From NCBI GenBank assembly GCA_002070945.1, contig MWEG01000080.1, positions 1 to 49,393 of the forward strand: DNA of 49,393 nt. The letters are read 5' to 3'. This document shows, piece by piece, positions 41,682-49,393 of the stretch. The notes under the pieces are model-generated. The model was not told the origin of the DNA. It worked only from the letters and a program-made list of their open reading frames with translations, and ran no database searches. A program made the translations under genes and the position numbers. Position 1 is the first letter of the stretch. Each line of letters opens with the position of its first letter. Source of the DNA: Lentisphaerae bacterium ADurb.Bin082 (GTDB taxonomy: Bacteria; Verrucomicrobiota; Lentisphaeria; Oligosphaerales; Oligosphaeraceae).

Positions 41682-43103
41682 ATGAAAAACAAACTCTACG
41701 CATTTGCCACGTTCATCGCCGTCATCGCCCTCCTGGGCGGCAGCATCGCCGCCACGTTCCTGATCCAGAACAAACATAAGGAAGCCCAGAAGAAGAAGGC
41801 CGGCCCGCGCGATTTGGCAGTCACGGTTCAGACCGGCAAGGTCCAGCGCCACCGCATCGACGAAGTGCTGACCTTCAATGGCGACATCCAGCCCATGCAG
41901 AGCGTCAATCTGCAAGCCAAAATCTCTGCGCGGCTGCTGACCCTGGCCCTGGCCGACGGCACCCCGGTCGAAGAAGGCACACGGGTCAAAAAAGACGAGC
42001 TGATAGCGCGCTTTGACGACCGCGAGTTCAAAGCCCAGCTGGCCAATGCCAACGCCGCCGTCGCCGCCGCTGAAGCTGGCCTGGCAGCAGTCAAGGCCGA
42101 CATTGCCAGCTACCAAGCCGGCATCCTCAACGCCAAGGCCACCCTCGAACAACGCCTCGCCGCCAAGACCAGCGCCGCAGCCGCCACCGTCTCTGCACAA
42201 GCGGCCAAGGCAGACAAGGAACGCGAACTCGGCCGCCAGCAGAGCCTCCTGGCCAATCAGGCGACCACCCAGCAGAATTACGACCAGGCGGTCACGGCGC
42301 ATGACCAGGCCGTCGCTGCCCTCAACCAAGCCGAAGCCAGCGAAAACGCAGCCGCCGCCCAAGTCAAATCCGCAGAAGCCGCCATCCAGCAAGCCGAAGC
42401 CGCACTGGAACGCAGCAAGGCCAGCGTCCAGCAGGCCGAAGCCGCCCACCTGCAAGCCATGGCCAACTTGCAACAGGCTCAAGTCATCATGTCAGAAACC
42501 GAGCTGTTTGCACCTATGGACGGCATCGTCACCCGCAAATACATCGACCCTGGCGCCATGGTGACGCCGACCACCACGATTGTCACCATCATGGCCATGG
42601 AGGAAGTCAAGGTGCTGCTGTCCATTCCAGTCAACCACCTGCCGCGCATCATGCCCGGACGCACTAAGGCGCGCATGAGCACGACGTCGCTGCCAGGAGA
42701 AGTGGTCGACTGCAACGTGGCCAAAGTCTATCCGGCCATTGACATCACCACCCGCACCGCACAAGTCGAACTGCGGGTGAAAAACCGCCTCAACGACTAT
42801 GGCAGCTACAAGCTCAAGCCGGGCATGTACGCCACCGTCGAAGTCCTCATCGAAAGCCGGGACAACGTACTCGCCATCGATACCGCCCTGCCCATTCGCA
42901 ACCTGGCCAGAAATATCGTCTACGTCGCCAATGGCAAGGACCAGGTCAGTGCCGTCGATGTCAAACTCGGCATCCGCTTCCAAAACAAGGTCGAAGTCAT
43001 CGATGGATTGCAGGAGGGCGACGAGGTCGTCGTGGTCGGGCAGCACCGCCTGACCGACGGTGCAGCCATCAAGCGCCTGCCCGGAAACAACCTCGATTTC
43101 TGA
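41682..43103 (+). CDS. RND efflux membrane-fusion adaptor
   Basis: The 473-residue protein has an N-terminal membrane anchor (LYAFATFIAVIALLGGSIAATFLIQ), then a lipoyl-type segment (FNGDIQPMQSVNLQAKISARLL) and a long Ala/Gln/Lys/Glu-rich helical hairpin (about 110-270). The second lipoyl half is LFAPMDGIVTRKYIDPGAMV. A beta-barrel and a membrane-proximal domain end at LTDGAAIKRLPGN. The hairpin is longer than that of AcrA because of Ala-rich repeats such as QAEAALERSKASVQQAEA. It connects the TolC-type channel to the RND pump 68 bp downstream. Confidence 0.92.
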   Translation: MKNKLYAFATFIAVIALLGGSIAATFLIQNKHKEAQKKKAGPRDLAVTVQTGKVQRHRIDEVLTFNGDIQPMQSVNLQAKISARLLTLALADGTPVEEGTRVKKDELIARFDDREFKAQLANANAAVAAAEAGLAAVKADIASYQAGILNAKATLEQRLAAKTSAAAATVSAQAAKADKERELGRQQSLLANQATTQQNYDQAVTAHDQAVAALNQAEASENAAAAQVKSAEAAIQQAEAALERSKASVQQAEAAHLQAMANLQQAQVIMSETELFAPMDGIVTRKYIDPGAMVTPTTTIVTIMAMEEVKVLLSIPVNHLPRIMPGRTKARMSTTSLPGEVVDCNVAKVYPAIDITTRTAQVELRVKNRLNDYGSYKLKPGMYATVEVLIESRDNVLAIDTALPIRNLARNIVYVANGKDQVSAVDVKLGIRFQNKVEVIDGLQEGDEVVVVGQHRLTDGAAIKRLPGNNLDF

Positions 43104-43171
43104 CCGTCGCGCCCAGCGGCCTTTTTCTCTTTTCCTTCCCGACACGATTTTCCACCTACCCCTGGCTCCCT

Positions 43172-46100
43172 ATGAAACTACCAGAATTCGGCGTTAAACG
43201 CCCTGCGGCCACGGCCATGCTGTTCCTGGCCGTCCTCGTCCTCGGCGTCATCTGCTTCTTTAAGCTCGGACTTGACCTCACGCCAGAGATTGAGCCGACC
43301 CGGGTCACGGTGATGACGACCTGGCAAGGCGCCTCCTGTGAAGACGTCGAAACCAAGGTCACCCGAGTCCTGGAAAAAAGCCTCGGCTCCGTGCCGAACC
43401 TCGATGAAATCAGCTCCAGCACTTCAGAGGGCCGCTCGACAATCGCGTGTACCTTCACTTGGGGAACCAATATCGACGAGGCCAGCAACGACATCCGAGC
43501 CCGCCTTGACCGCACTAAACGAGCCTTGCCCGAAGACGTCGATGACCCGCTCATCCTGAAATTCGACTCTGCCAGCATGCCGGTGATGGTGATTGGCGTC
43601 ACCGCCAAGGAAAGCATCGAAAAGCTGTATGATATCATCGACGACGAGGTCTTCCAGCCCTTGCAGCGCCTTGAGGGGGTCGGCTCGGTGGACGCTTTCG
43701 GCGGCTTGCAGCGGCAGATCAACGTCACCCTCTCCCGCCAGCGCCTGGCCGGACATGGCCTGACCTTGTCCGACATCGAGGCCGCGATCGCGTCCGAAAA
43801 CAAGACGCTTCCGGCTGGCAACCTCAAGATCGGAATCATCGAATATACCATCCGCATCTTAGGCGAATACGTCGATCCAGATCAAATCCGGGACATCCCA
43901 CTATTGCAGAAGGACGGCGCCATCATCCGGCTCAAGGACGTGGCCGAAATCAGCGACTCGTTCAAGGAAATCACCCAGTTCGTCGAGACCATGGGCCGGG
44001 ACGGCATGATCATGATTGTACAGAAACGAACCGGCGCCAACACCGTTGCGGTCTGTGAAGCCGTCCGCAACGAATTGAAACGCCTGGAGACCGTCATACC
44101 CCGGGATATCCATTTCTTCATTGTCAACGACTTTTCGACCTTCATCACGCAATCGATCGCCAACGTGCGCGACTCGGTGTACTGGGGCGGTCTCTTCGTA
44201 GTCCTGGTCTGCTATCTGTTCCTGCGCAATTTCCGCACCTCGCTGGTGATCGTGATGACCATTCCGTTTTCCCTCATTATCGCGTTCAGCTACATGTATT
44301 TCATGGGCTGGACGATCAACATCATCAGCCTGTCAGCGCTGGCGATTGCGATTGGCATGGTCGTTGACAATGCCATTGTCGTCTTGGAGAATATCACTAC
44401 CCAGGTCAGTCGTGGCGTCAAGGTGCGCGAGGCCTCTATGTTCGCAGCCTCGGAAGTCGGCCTGTCCCTGCTGGCTTCAACAGCCACCACTATCTGCGTG
44501 TTCCTGCCGCTCGTCTTTGTCCATGGCGCCACTGGCATCATGTTCCGGCAGCTGGGAGGGCTGGTCACTGCGACCCTGCTGGCCAGCCTGGCCTGCGCCC
44601 TCATGCTCACACCTATGCTGAGTTCAAAACTGCTCAAAACCATGCCCCGAACCGAAAAAGAAAAAGAGGAAGCCGCCCGCCAACACAGCCTTGGCCAGAA
44701 GTTGCACGCCTATTCCGAGCGGATTTTCCTGGCGGTGGAGAACTTCTATGGCCGCTTCCTTGGCGTCTGCCTGCGGCACCGGTCGCTCGTCATCATCGCA
44801 GCCACGGCCGTAGTCGGTGTCTCCATCATGACGATTCCCTTTGTCGGCACAGAATTCACGCCAGACCAAGACACCGGCGAAATGACCATCCGCTTTCAGC
44901 TGCCCGTGTCAACCCGAGCCGAACTAACAGCCGCGCTCAGCCGCAAAATCGTGGCAGTCGCCTACGCCAAGGAGCAGGAACTGCTGCAACAGAAGGGCAA
45001 AAGCGTGGCGCCAGACGAGAACGGCGAGCCGCGGCAGAGCGCTATCCGCTTCAACAACTGGCGCGCAGGCCGGGCCTCGGCTGGCTGGGGCGGACGCGGT
45101 TCGCACATTGGTCAACTCAACATCAAATTCCTGCCGGTAGAAGAAAGGCCATACGGGACAGCGGAACTGGGCGACCTCATCCTGTCAGAACTCCGCACCT
45201 GGCCGGAACTGGCCCGCGTCTACCTCGACACCTCCAACCGCCTGATGTCACACATTATGGGCGGCAGCAATGAAAAGCCGATCGTGGTGAGAATCCTCGG
45301 CTATGACCTGGAAATGACGCACGGCATCGCCAACCGAATCCGCGATCTGGCGCTCGACATCCCAGGCGTGCGCGACCCCATTGTCACCTTTGACAGCGGC
45401 AACCGCGAAATCGTCATCAACATCGACCGCGATGCCGCAGCCGTCCTCGGCGTCAACGTCAACAACATCGTCTCATCCATCCGTACCCTATTCTACGGCA
45501 ATGAAGCCAGCCAGTTCCGCGAGGGTGAAGACGAATACGAAATTTTCGTCCAGCTGGGCGAAGAGGAACGCCGCGATGTCTCTGACCTAGTCAACAGCGA
45601 AATCACTGTCAACGGTCGCCGCATCCGGTTGGACTCCTTTGCCACCATCAGCGAAGAACTCGGGCCTGTCACCATCAACCGCACCGGCCAGGAACGAGTC
45701 ATCTATCTGAATATCGACGTCTATGAACGGTCGGTGGGCGAAGTCGCTGCAGACTTGAGAAAAGCGATTGCTGACCATATCATCCTGCCGCCTGGCATCG
45801 CCATCGACTATGCTGGCCAGATCAAGGAGCAAGGCAAGTCCTTCAGGGAACTGACCCTGATGCTGGTTCTCGGCATCATTCTCGTGTACATGGTGATGGC
45901 CGCCCAGTTCGAGTCGTACATGGCACCCTTCATCGTCATGTTCTCCATCCCTTTTGCCTTTTCCGGGGCAATCTTCGCCTTGGCACTGACCGGAAAAACC
46001 TTGAATATCATGTCCTTCATTGGGCTGATCATGCTAGTCGGAACGGTGGTCAATAACGCCATCGTCCTTATTGACTATATTAACATCCTGCTGGCGCGCG

Positions 46101-46354
46101 ATTATTCCGTGCTGCAAGCCATCACCATGGCCGGTCGACAGCGCCTGCGACCAGTGATGATGACGACCCTGACCACGATTTTCGGCATGCTGCCAATGGC
46201 CATGTCAAACTCGACCGGTTCGGAACTCTGGTCGCCCCTGAGCATCGCCATCATTGGCGGCCTGAGCATCTCCACCCTGGTGACGCTGGTGTTCATTCCT
46301 ATTCTCTATAGCCTGGTCGCCAAGCCCAGCAAAAACGCCGCCGCCACCGCCTGA
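43172..46354 (+). CDS. RND efflux pump (AcrB/HAE1-type permease)
   Basis: The 1060-residue protein starts MKLPEFGVKRPAATAMLFLA, has 12 predicted membrane helices and two large periplasmic loops. TM4 carries the proton-relay segment IAIGMVVDNAIVVLEN, with one Asp where classical AcrB has two (D-N instead of D-D). TM10 has VGTVVNNAIVLIDYIN. Other family landmarks are AAQFESYMAPFIVMFSIPF and GRQRLRPVMMTT. The single Asp is shared by many Bacteroidetes/PVC RND proteins. It pumps hydrophobic compounds using the proton gradient; the substrate is unknown. A 102-residue PII-like gene follows 26 bp downstream. Confidence 0.94.
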   Translation: MKLPEFGVKRPAATAMLFLAVLVLGVICFFKLGLDLTPEIEPTRVTVMTTWQGASCEDVETKVTRVLEKSLGSVPNLDEISSSTSEGRSTIACTFTWGTNIDEASNDIRARLDRTKRALPEDVDDPLILKFDSASMPVMVIGVTAKESIEKLYDIIDDEVFQPLQRLEGVGSVDAFGGLQRQINVTLSRQRLAGHGLTLSDIEAAIASENKTLPAGNLKIGIIEYTIRILGEYVDPDQIRDIPLLQKDGAIIRLKDVAEISDSFKEITQFVETMGRDGMIMIVQKRTGANTVAVCEAVRNELKRLETVIPRDIHFFIVNDFSTFITQSIANVRDSVYWGGLFVVLVCYLFLRNFRTSLVIVMTIPFSLIIAFSYMYFMGWTINIISLSALAIAIGMVVDNAIVVLENITTQVSRGVKVREASMFAASEVGLSLLASTATTICVFLPLVFVHGATGIMFRQLGGLVTATLLASLACALMLTPMLSSKLLKTMPRTEKEKEEAARQHSLGQKLHAYSERIFLAVENFYGRFLGVCLRHRSLVIIAATAVVGVSIMTIPFVGTEFTPDQDTGEMTIRFQLPVSTRAELTAALSRKIVAVAYAKEQELLQQKGKSVAPDENGEPRQSAIRFNNWRAGRASAGWGGRGSHIGQLNIKFLPVEERPYGTAELGDLILSELRTWPELARVYLDTSNRLMSHIMGGSNEKPIVVRILGYDLEMTHGIANRIRDLALDIPGVRDPIVTFDSGNREIVINIDRDAAAVLGVNVNNIVSSIRTLFYGNEASQFREGEDEYEIFVQLGEEERRDVSDLVNSEITVNGRRIRLDSFATISEELGPVTINRTGQERVIYLNIDVYERSVGEVAADLRKAIADHIILPPGIAIDYAGQIKEQGKSFRELTLMLVLGIILVYMVMAAQFESYMAPFIVMFSIPFAFSGAIFALALTGKTLNIMSFIGLIMLVGTVVNNAIVLIDYINILLARDYSVLQAITMAGRQRLRPVMMTTLTTIFGMLPMAMSNSTGSELWSPLSIAIIGGLSISTLVTLVFIPILYSLVAKPSKNAAATA

Positions 46355-46380
46355 CGCCACTACGCACGGGAGTTGCCGCC

Positions 46381-46689
46381 ATGTCCCTGAAAATGATCAT
46401 GATCGTGTACAATATTTCCATCCAGGCAGAAGTCATGGAAGTGGTGCAAGACAGCGGGGCGACCTGCTATACCTGCTGGCCGCGCTTGATCGGCAAAGGC
46501 AAGACCACAGGGCCGAAACTCGATGACAACGTCTGGCCAGGAGCAAACGCGGCCCTCATCACCGTCGTCGAAGAAGACACGGCCGCCACCCTGATGGACG
46601 CTATCCAGAAGCTGCGCGATGACATCGGAGCCTACGAAGGCGTCAAAGCCTTCCAGCTCCCAGTCGAAAAAATGACCGGCGACGTGTGA
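46381..46689 (+). CDS. Small PII-like (GlnB-fold) protein linked to the RND pump
   Basis: The 102-residue protein begins LKMIMIVYNISIQAEVMEVV and contains GKGKTTGPKLDDNVWPGANAA, ITVVEEDTAATLMDAIQKL and GVKAFQLPVEKMTG. The beta-alpha-beta plan, a central Gly/Trp-rich loop and a second alpha-beta unit match small trimeric PII/CutA-like proteins that I recall beside RND pump genes in Bacteroidetes. The canonical uridylylation Tyr of the T-loop is not evident. GGGAG is 9 nt upstream. It is the last gene of the TetR-TolC-MFP-RND operon. A plausible role is a sensor that binds a metabolite or the pump; this is inference. Confidence 0.75.
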   Translation: MSLKMIMIVYNISIQAEVMEVVQDSGATCYTCWPRLIGKGKTTGPKLDDNVWPGANAALITVVEEDTAATLMDAIQKLRDDIGAYEGVKAFQLPVEKMTGDV

Positions 46690-46709
46690 AGCAATAGGCA
46701 GTGAACGAG

Positions 46710-46792
46710 GTGGACACAGTGGACATAGTGGACAGCGCTTGCCGTATGTAATACAGACTCCCTCGCCCCTCGCCCCTCGCCCCTCGCCCCTA
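46710..46792. repeat. TGGAC boxes and CCCTCGC heptamer array
   Basis: Three TGGACA boxes spaced 10-11 bp occur at 46710-46734, followed by four copies of the 7-mer CCCTCGC within about 46762-46792. The heptamer matches the end of the array near 3711 and the complement near 30030 and 30250. The array ends at a run of adenines. No gene is seen in the 46690-46898 gap. Confidence 0.7.
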
Positions 46793-46898
46793 AAAAACAG
46801 CAGACTGACGAGAATGGAGTATATTATTCAACAAGGCTTAACTCCGCCTCCAGCTCTTGCCCGTGCGTTGTTTTTCCCCAAACCACAGGAGGATTGCC

Positions 46899-48920
46899 AT
46901 GTTGCCCATTCGCCTGACTTGTTGTCTTGCCGCCCTCATGGCGGCAGTCTGCCTGGCACAAGCCCCCCGCCCTGACCTCGTCGCCCAGGTCACAGCCCGC
47001 ACTATTGCCGAGGCCCGCGCCTCCTGGTGGGGTTTCGACCGTGAAGACGCCACCGACGCCCTCCAGGCTGCCATTGATTCCGGCGTGCCGACCTTGATCA
47101 TCGATAAAATGCCCTCGCCTTGGATCGTCCGTCCCCTCTTCCTGGCCAGCAACCAAACCATCATCTTCCAGGAAGGCACTATCCTGGAAGCTAAGCGCGG
47201 CGATTTCCTCGGCATACGTGACTCCCTGCTGAAGGCGGAGGAGCAAAGCAACATCACTATCACAGCGCAGGGCAAAGGCGCCCTGCTCCGCATGCACATC
47301 GCCGACTATCAAGCTGAGCCATACCAGAAAGCCGAATGGCGGCACGGCATCAGCCTGCTCAGCGTCAGCAAGGTCACCATCTCCAACCTCACCATCGCTG
47401 ACAGCGGCGGAGACGGCATCTACCTCGGCACCAAGACGCGCAGCAAATTCAACACTGACGTCACCATCAAAAACGTGGTCTGCGTCAACAACAACCGCCA
47501 AGGCATCAGCGTCATCAACGCCGTCAACCTGCTGATTGAAGACTGCGTCCTCAAGGACACGGCCGGAACCCCGCCCAAGGCAGGCATCGACTTTGAACCC
47601 AATCACTTTTCCGAACGAATCGAGAACTGCGTCCTACGCAACGTGACCGCCAGCAACAATGCCGGCGGCGGCTTCATCGTCAGCCTGCATCAACATCGGG
47701 CGCAGACGCCGCCAGTGTCCGTGCGCTTCGAAAACTGCCGCTCCGTGAACGACGCAAGCAACGGCTTCATCGTCATCGCCCAGAATACCCCCGGCCAATC
47801 AGTTACCGGAAAAGTCGAAATCATCAATTGCACTGTCGAGAACGCCGCTGGCCCTGGCCTGGCCGTCGCGGGCAACGCCGCTAACAGCGGCCTCAAAATT
47901 CTCGTCAAGGATTCGCGTTTCATCAACTGCGCTGACAACGACAGCCCTGGTTCGGCACCAATCGTTTTCCGCAACAAGGGCGAAGAACCGGCTGAACCGC
48001 TCGGCGGACTCCGCGTCAGCAATCTCGAAATCGTTGATTCTAGGTCGCGCCTGCCCATCGCCCTGGCCGAACATTCCCCCACGCCGTCTGGACTGGCCAA
48101 AGTCTACGGCGAACTGACCATAAATCAAAACGGCCAAAAAAACACTGTCGCCCTGACCGACGAATGGGTGAAAACAAATTTCCCTGTGCGGACATTCCGG
48201 TCGGTTCCCCGGGTCATGCCAAAACTGACCCTCCTGGCGCCAGCGAAAGAAGTCATCGACTACCAAAACACGGCCGTCGCCCTGCCTGCCATCAAAGCCC
48301 GCAACAGCGCCGTCTACTACATACATGCCAAGGCTGGACAAACCATCACCTTCACTGTCCTCCTCGGACTTTTGCCCCGAGCGAGGACGCTAAGCGTGCC
48401 TTGCACCCTGCGTACGCCGTCTGGAGGCACGCTTGAACTCGGTCAACTCGTCGCCGATGCAGACCAGGTCTTTACCGTCGCCAAAGCCCCGGAAACCGGA
48501 ATTTACACTCTTGAATTCCATGACCTGAAGCGCAACTACACTATCCTGAAGGCCAGCAACCGCCCTGCCGCCCTGCTGGCGCCCGAACGAGGCCTGAATT
48601 TCTTCTGCTCCAATCAACCGTTCCAGATCTTCGTGCCAGCCAATTCAGACGCCTTCGCACTCAAATTCTGGGGCGCTGGCCAAGAAGGCGTCAAGATCAC
48701 CATGCGCGACCCAGACGGCAAAGATGCCTGGACGCAAGACGACATCTTCGCGACCGAGCAGTTCGACGCCACCGACGCGCAGGCCAAAGCCGGCGGCTTG
48801 TGGACGGTCATTCCCCAAAAACCGAGCTCCGGCGTCCTAGAAGACTACTACATGCAAATCTTTGGCGTTCCGCCCGTAATCGTGCTTTGGCCAGCCAACG
48901 CCCTGCCCAACAAGCCCTGA
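46899..48920 (+). CDS. Secreted right-handed beta-helix protein (pectate-lyase-like)
   Basis: The start is ATG 46899 with a perfect AGGAGG 6 nt upstream, giving 673 residues; a TTG start at 46857 is rejected. The signal peptide is LTCCLAALMAAVCLAQA. Residues about 45-400 form a parallel beta-helix: repeated segments with NITI, VTISNLTIADSGGDGIYLG, VVCVNNNRQGISVI, LLIEDCVLKD and VRFENCRSVNDASNGFIV. The C-terminal about 250 residues are beta-rich and not helical-repeat (KAGQTITFTVLLGLL, LEFHDLKRNY). Beta-helix enzymes of this sort cleave or epimerise polysaccharides; no catalytic triad is certain. It is monocistronic and flanked by repeats. Confidence 0.85.
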   Translation: MLPIRLTCCLAALMAAVCLAQAPRPDLVAQVTARTIAEARASWWGFDREDATDALQAAIDSGVPTLIIDKMPSPWIVRPLFLASNQTIIFQEGTILEAKRGDFLGIRDSLLKAEEQSNITITAQGKGALLRMHIADYQAEPYQKAEWRHGISLLSVSKVTISNLTIADSGGDGIYLGTKTRSKFNTDVTIKNVVCVNNNRQGISVINAVNLLIEDCVLKDTAGTPPKAGIDFEPNHFSERIENCVLRNVTASNNAGGGFIVSLHQHRAQTPPVSVRFENCRSVNDASNGFIVIAQNTPGQSVTGKVEIINCTVENAAGPGLAVAGNAANSGLKILVKDSRFINCADNDSPGSAPIVFRNKGEEPAEPLGGLRVSNLEIVDSRSRLPIALAEHSPTPSGLAKVYGELTINQNGQKNTVALTDEWVKTNFPVRTFRSVPRVMPKLTLLAPAKEVIDYQNTAVALPAIKARNSAVYYIHAKAGQTITFTVLLGLLPRARTLSVPCTLRTPSGGTLELGQLVADADQVFTVAKAPETGIYTLEFHDLKRNYTILKASNRPAALLAPERGLNFFCSNQPFQIFVPANSDAFALKFWGAGQEGVKITMRDPDGKDAWTQDDIFATEQFDATDAQAKAGGLWTVIPQKPSSGVLEDYYMQIFGVPPVIVLWPANALPNKP

Positions 48921-48960
48921 CTACAATGCAACCAGGGACGCCCGACGTAATGCGTCAGTC

Positions 48961-49393
48961 ATTGATACTCGGAGTTCAGGTGAGCTTCAGAGCCAGGCTT
49001 CCCGGATAGTGCGCTTGAGTGGACAGTGGACAATGGACCTAAGTGGACATTAATGGACGTTAGTAGACGATGGACTGTGGACAGAAGTGGACATTAGTGG
49101 AGAGTGGACGTGGACGGAAATGGACTTTAGTGGACTGAGGCGCGAAGACACGAGTCCCCCCAGGCCTTCAGTCGGCAAAAATCTATCATGCTTACAGTCA
49201 TGCCCCCTTGCGCCGTAGGCGCTTAACCATGCTTAACCCCAGGATTCAGCCTTCAGCCTGGGGATAGACGCGCCCCAAAACTGGTGCCTTGTAAAGGCAC
49301 TACAGAAGACTGACACATTAACCCATCTTTCGCAATTTTATATGCCGCCAAGTAGGAAACAGGCACAACGAGGCGTTCAGATCTCCTGGATTA
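48961..49393 (+). repeat. Second copy of the composite TGGAC array plus triple hairpin
   Basis: After the 20-mer module at 48961, a TGGAC array (49018-49135) aligns with the copy at 9148, and the hairpin block follows in the same order: GCGCC-GTA-GGCGC (49210-49222), CCCCAGG and CCTGGGG (49237-49263), and GTGCCTT with AAGGCAC (49284-49300). A 7-bp tandem duplication of TTCAGCC interrupts the second hairpin. The third stem differs from 9398-9415 by paired changes. The last 70 bases show nothing recognisable. Confidence 0.88.

Overview
The window looks like a chromosomal segment from a Gram-negative member of the PVC superphylum, most likely Lentisphaerae or a close relative. This rests on gene content only: a MoxR/Bat operon, many Gfo/Idh/MocA oxidoreductases and xylose-isomerase-like TIM barrels, a secreted beta-helix protein, an LPS heptose epimerase, and TolC/RND and HlyD/ABC export systems. 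GC content appears moderately high. No rRNA, tRNA, CRISPR array, transposase, integrase or phage gene was recognised. About 34 protein genes can be supported.

Layout. (1) 192-8927, minus strand: an extended MoxR-Bat operon in the order moxR, DUF58, TPR/parvulin foldase, BatD/DUF4381-like lipoprotein, TPM protein, batA, batB, batC. A repeat block interrupts it before batA. (2) 9570-12768, plus strand: heptose epimerase hldD, an OleA/FabH-type thiolase and a Gfo/Idh oxidoreductase. (3) 12804-20356: a carbohydrate cluster built around a divergent promoter region at 17882-18143. Leftward are a sugar isomerase/epimerase, two MDR dehydrogenases and a large secreted protein; rightward are a DegT-type aminotransferase and a second isomerase/epimerase. 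(4) 20859-22984, minus strand: fucU, an AraC regulator and an undecaprenyl-phosphate sugar transferase, bracketed by a near-perfect 76-bp inverted repeat. (5) 23463-27479: one 1338-residue protein made of two tandem copies of a TMTC/DUF1736-like GT-C glycosyltransferase. (6) 27518-29891, minus strand: two more Gfo/Idh oxidoreductases. (7) 30599-39273, plus strand: HlyD-like adaptor, two ABC exporter half-transporters with reciprocal degenerate sites, a secreted protein and a very long Hsp70. (8) 39499-46689: TetR regulator, TolC, RND adaptor, RND pump and a small PII-like protein. (9) 46899-48920: a secreted beta-helix protein.

The most unusual content is intergenic. Almost every larger gap is filled with members of several unrelated dispersed repeat families: heptanucleotide tandem arrays, a roughly 120-bp ordered TGGAC-box element in four copies, REP-like hairpins whose stems vary by compensatory changes, and inverted pairs flanking batABC and the fucU block. 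The covarying stems suggest selected DNA or RNA structure. I consider this repeat system the best candidate for something undescribed.

Functionally the window is dominated by envelope and carbohydrate biology: LPS and exopolysaccharide priming (hldD, sugar transferase), membrane glycosyl transfer, aminosugar- or cyclitol-like metabolism, two multi-component export machines, and the MoxR/Bat envelope chaperone system.
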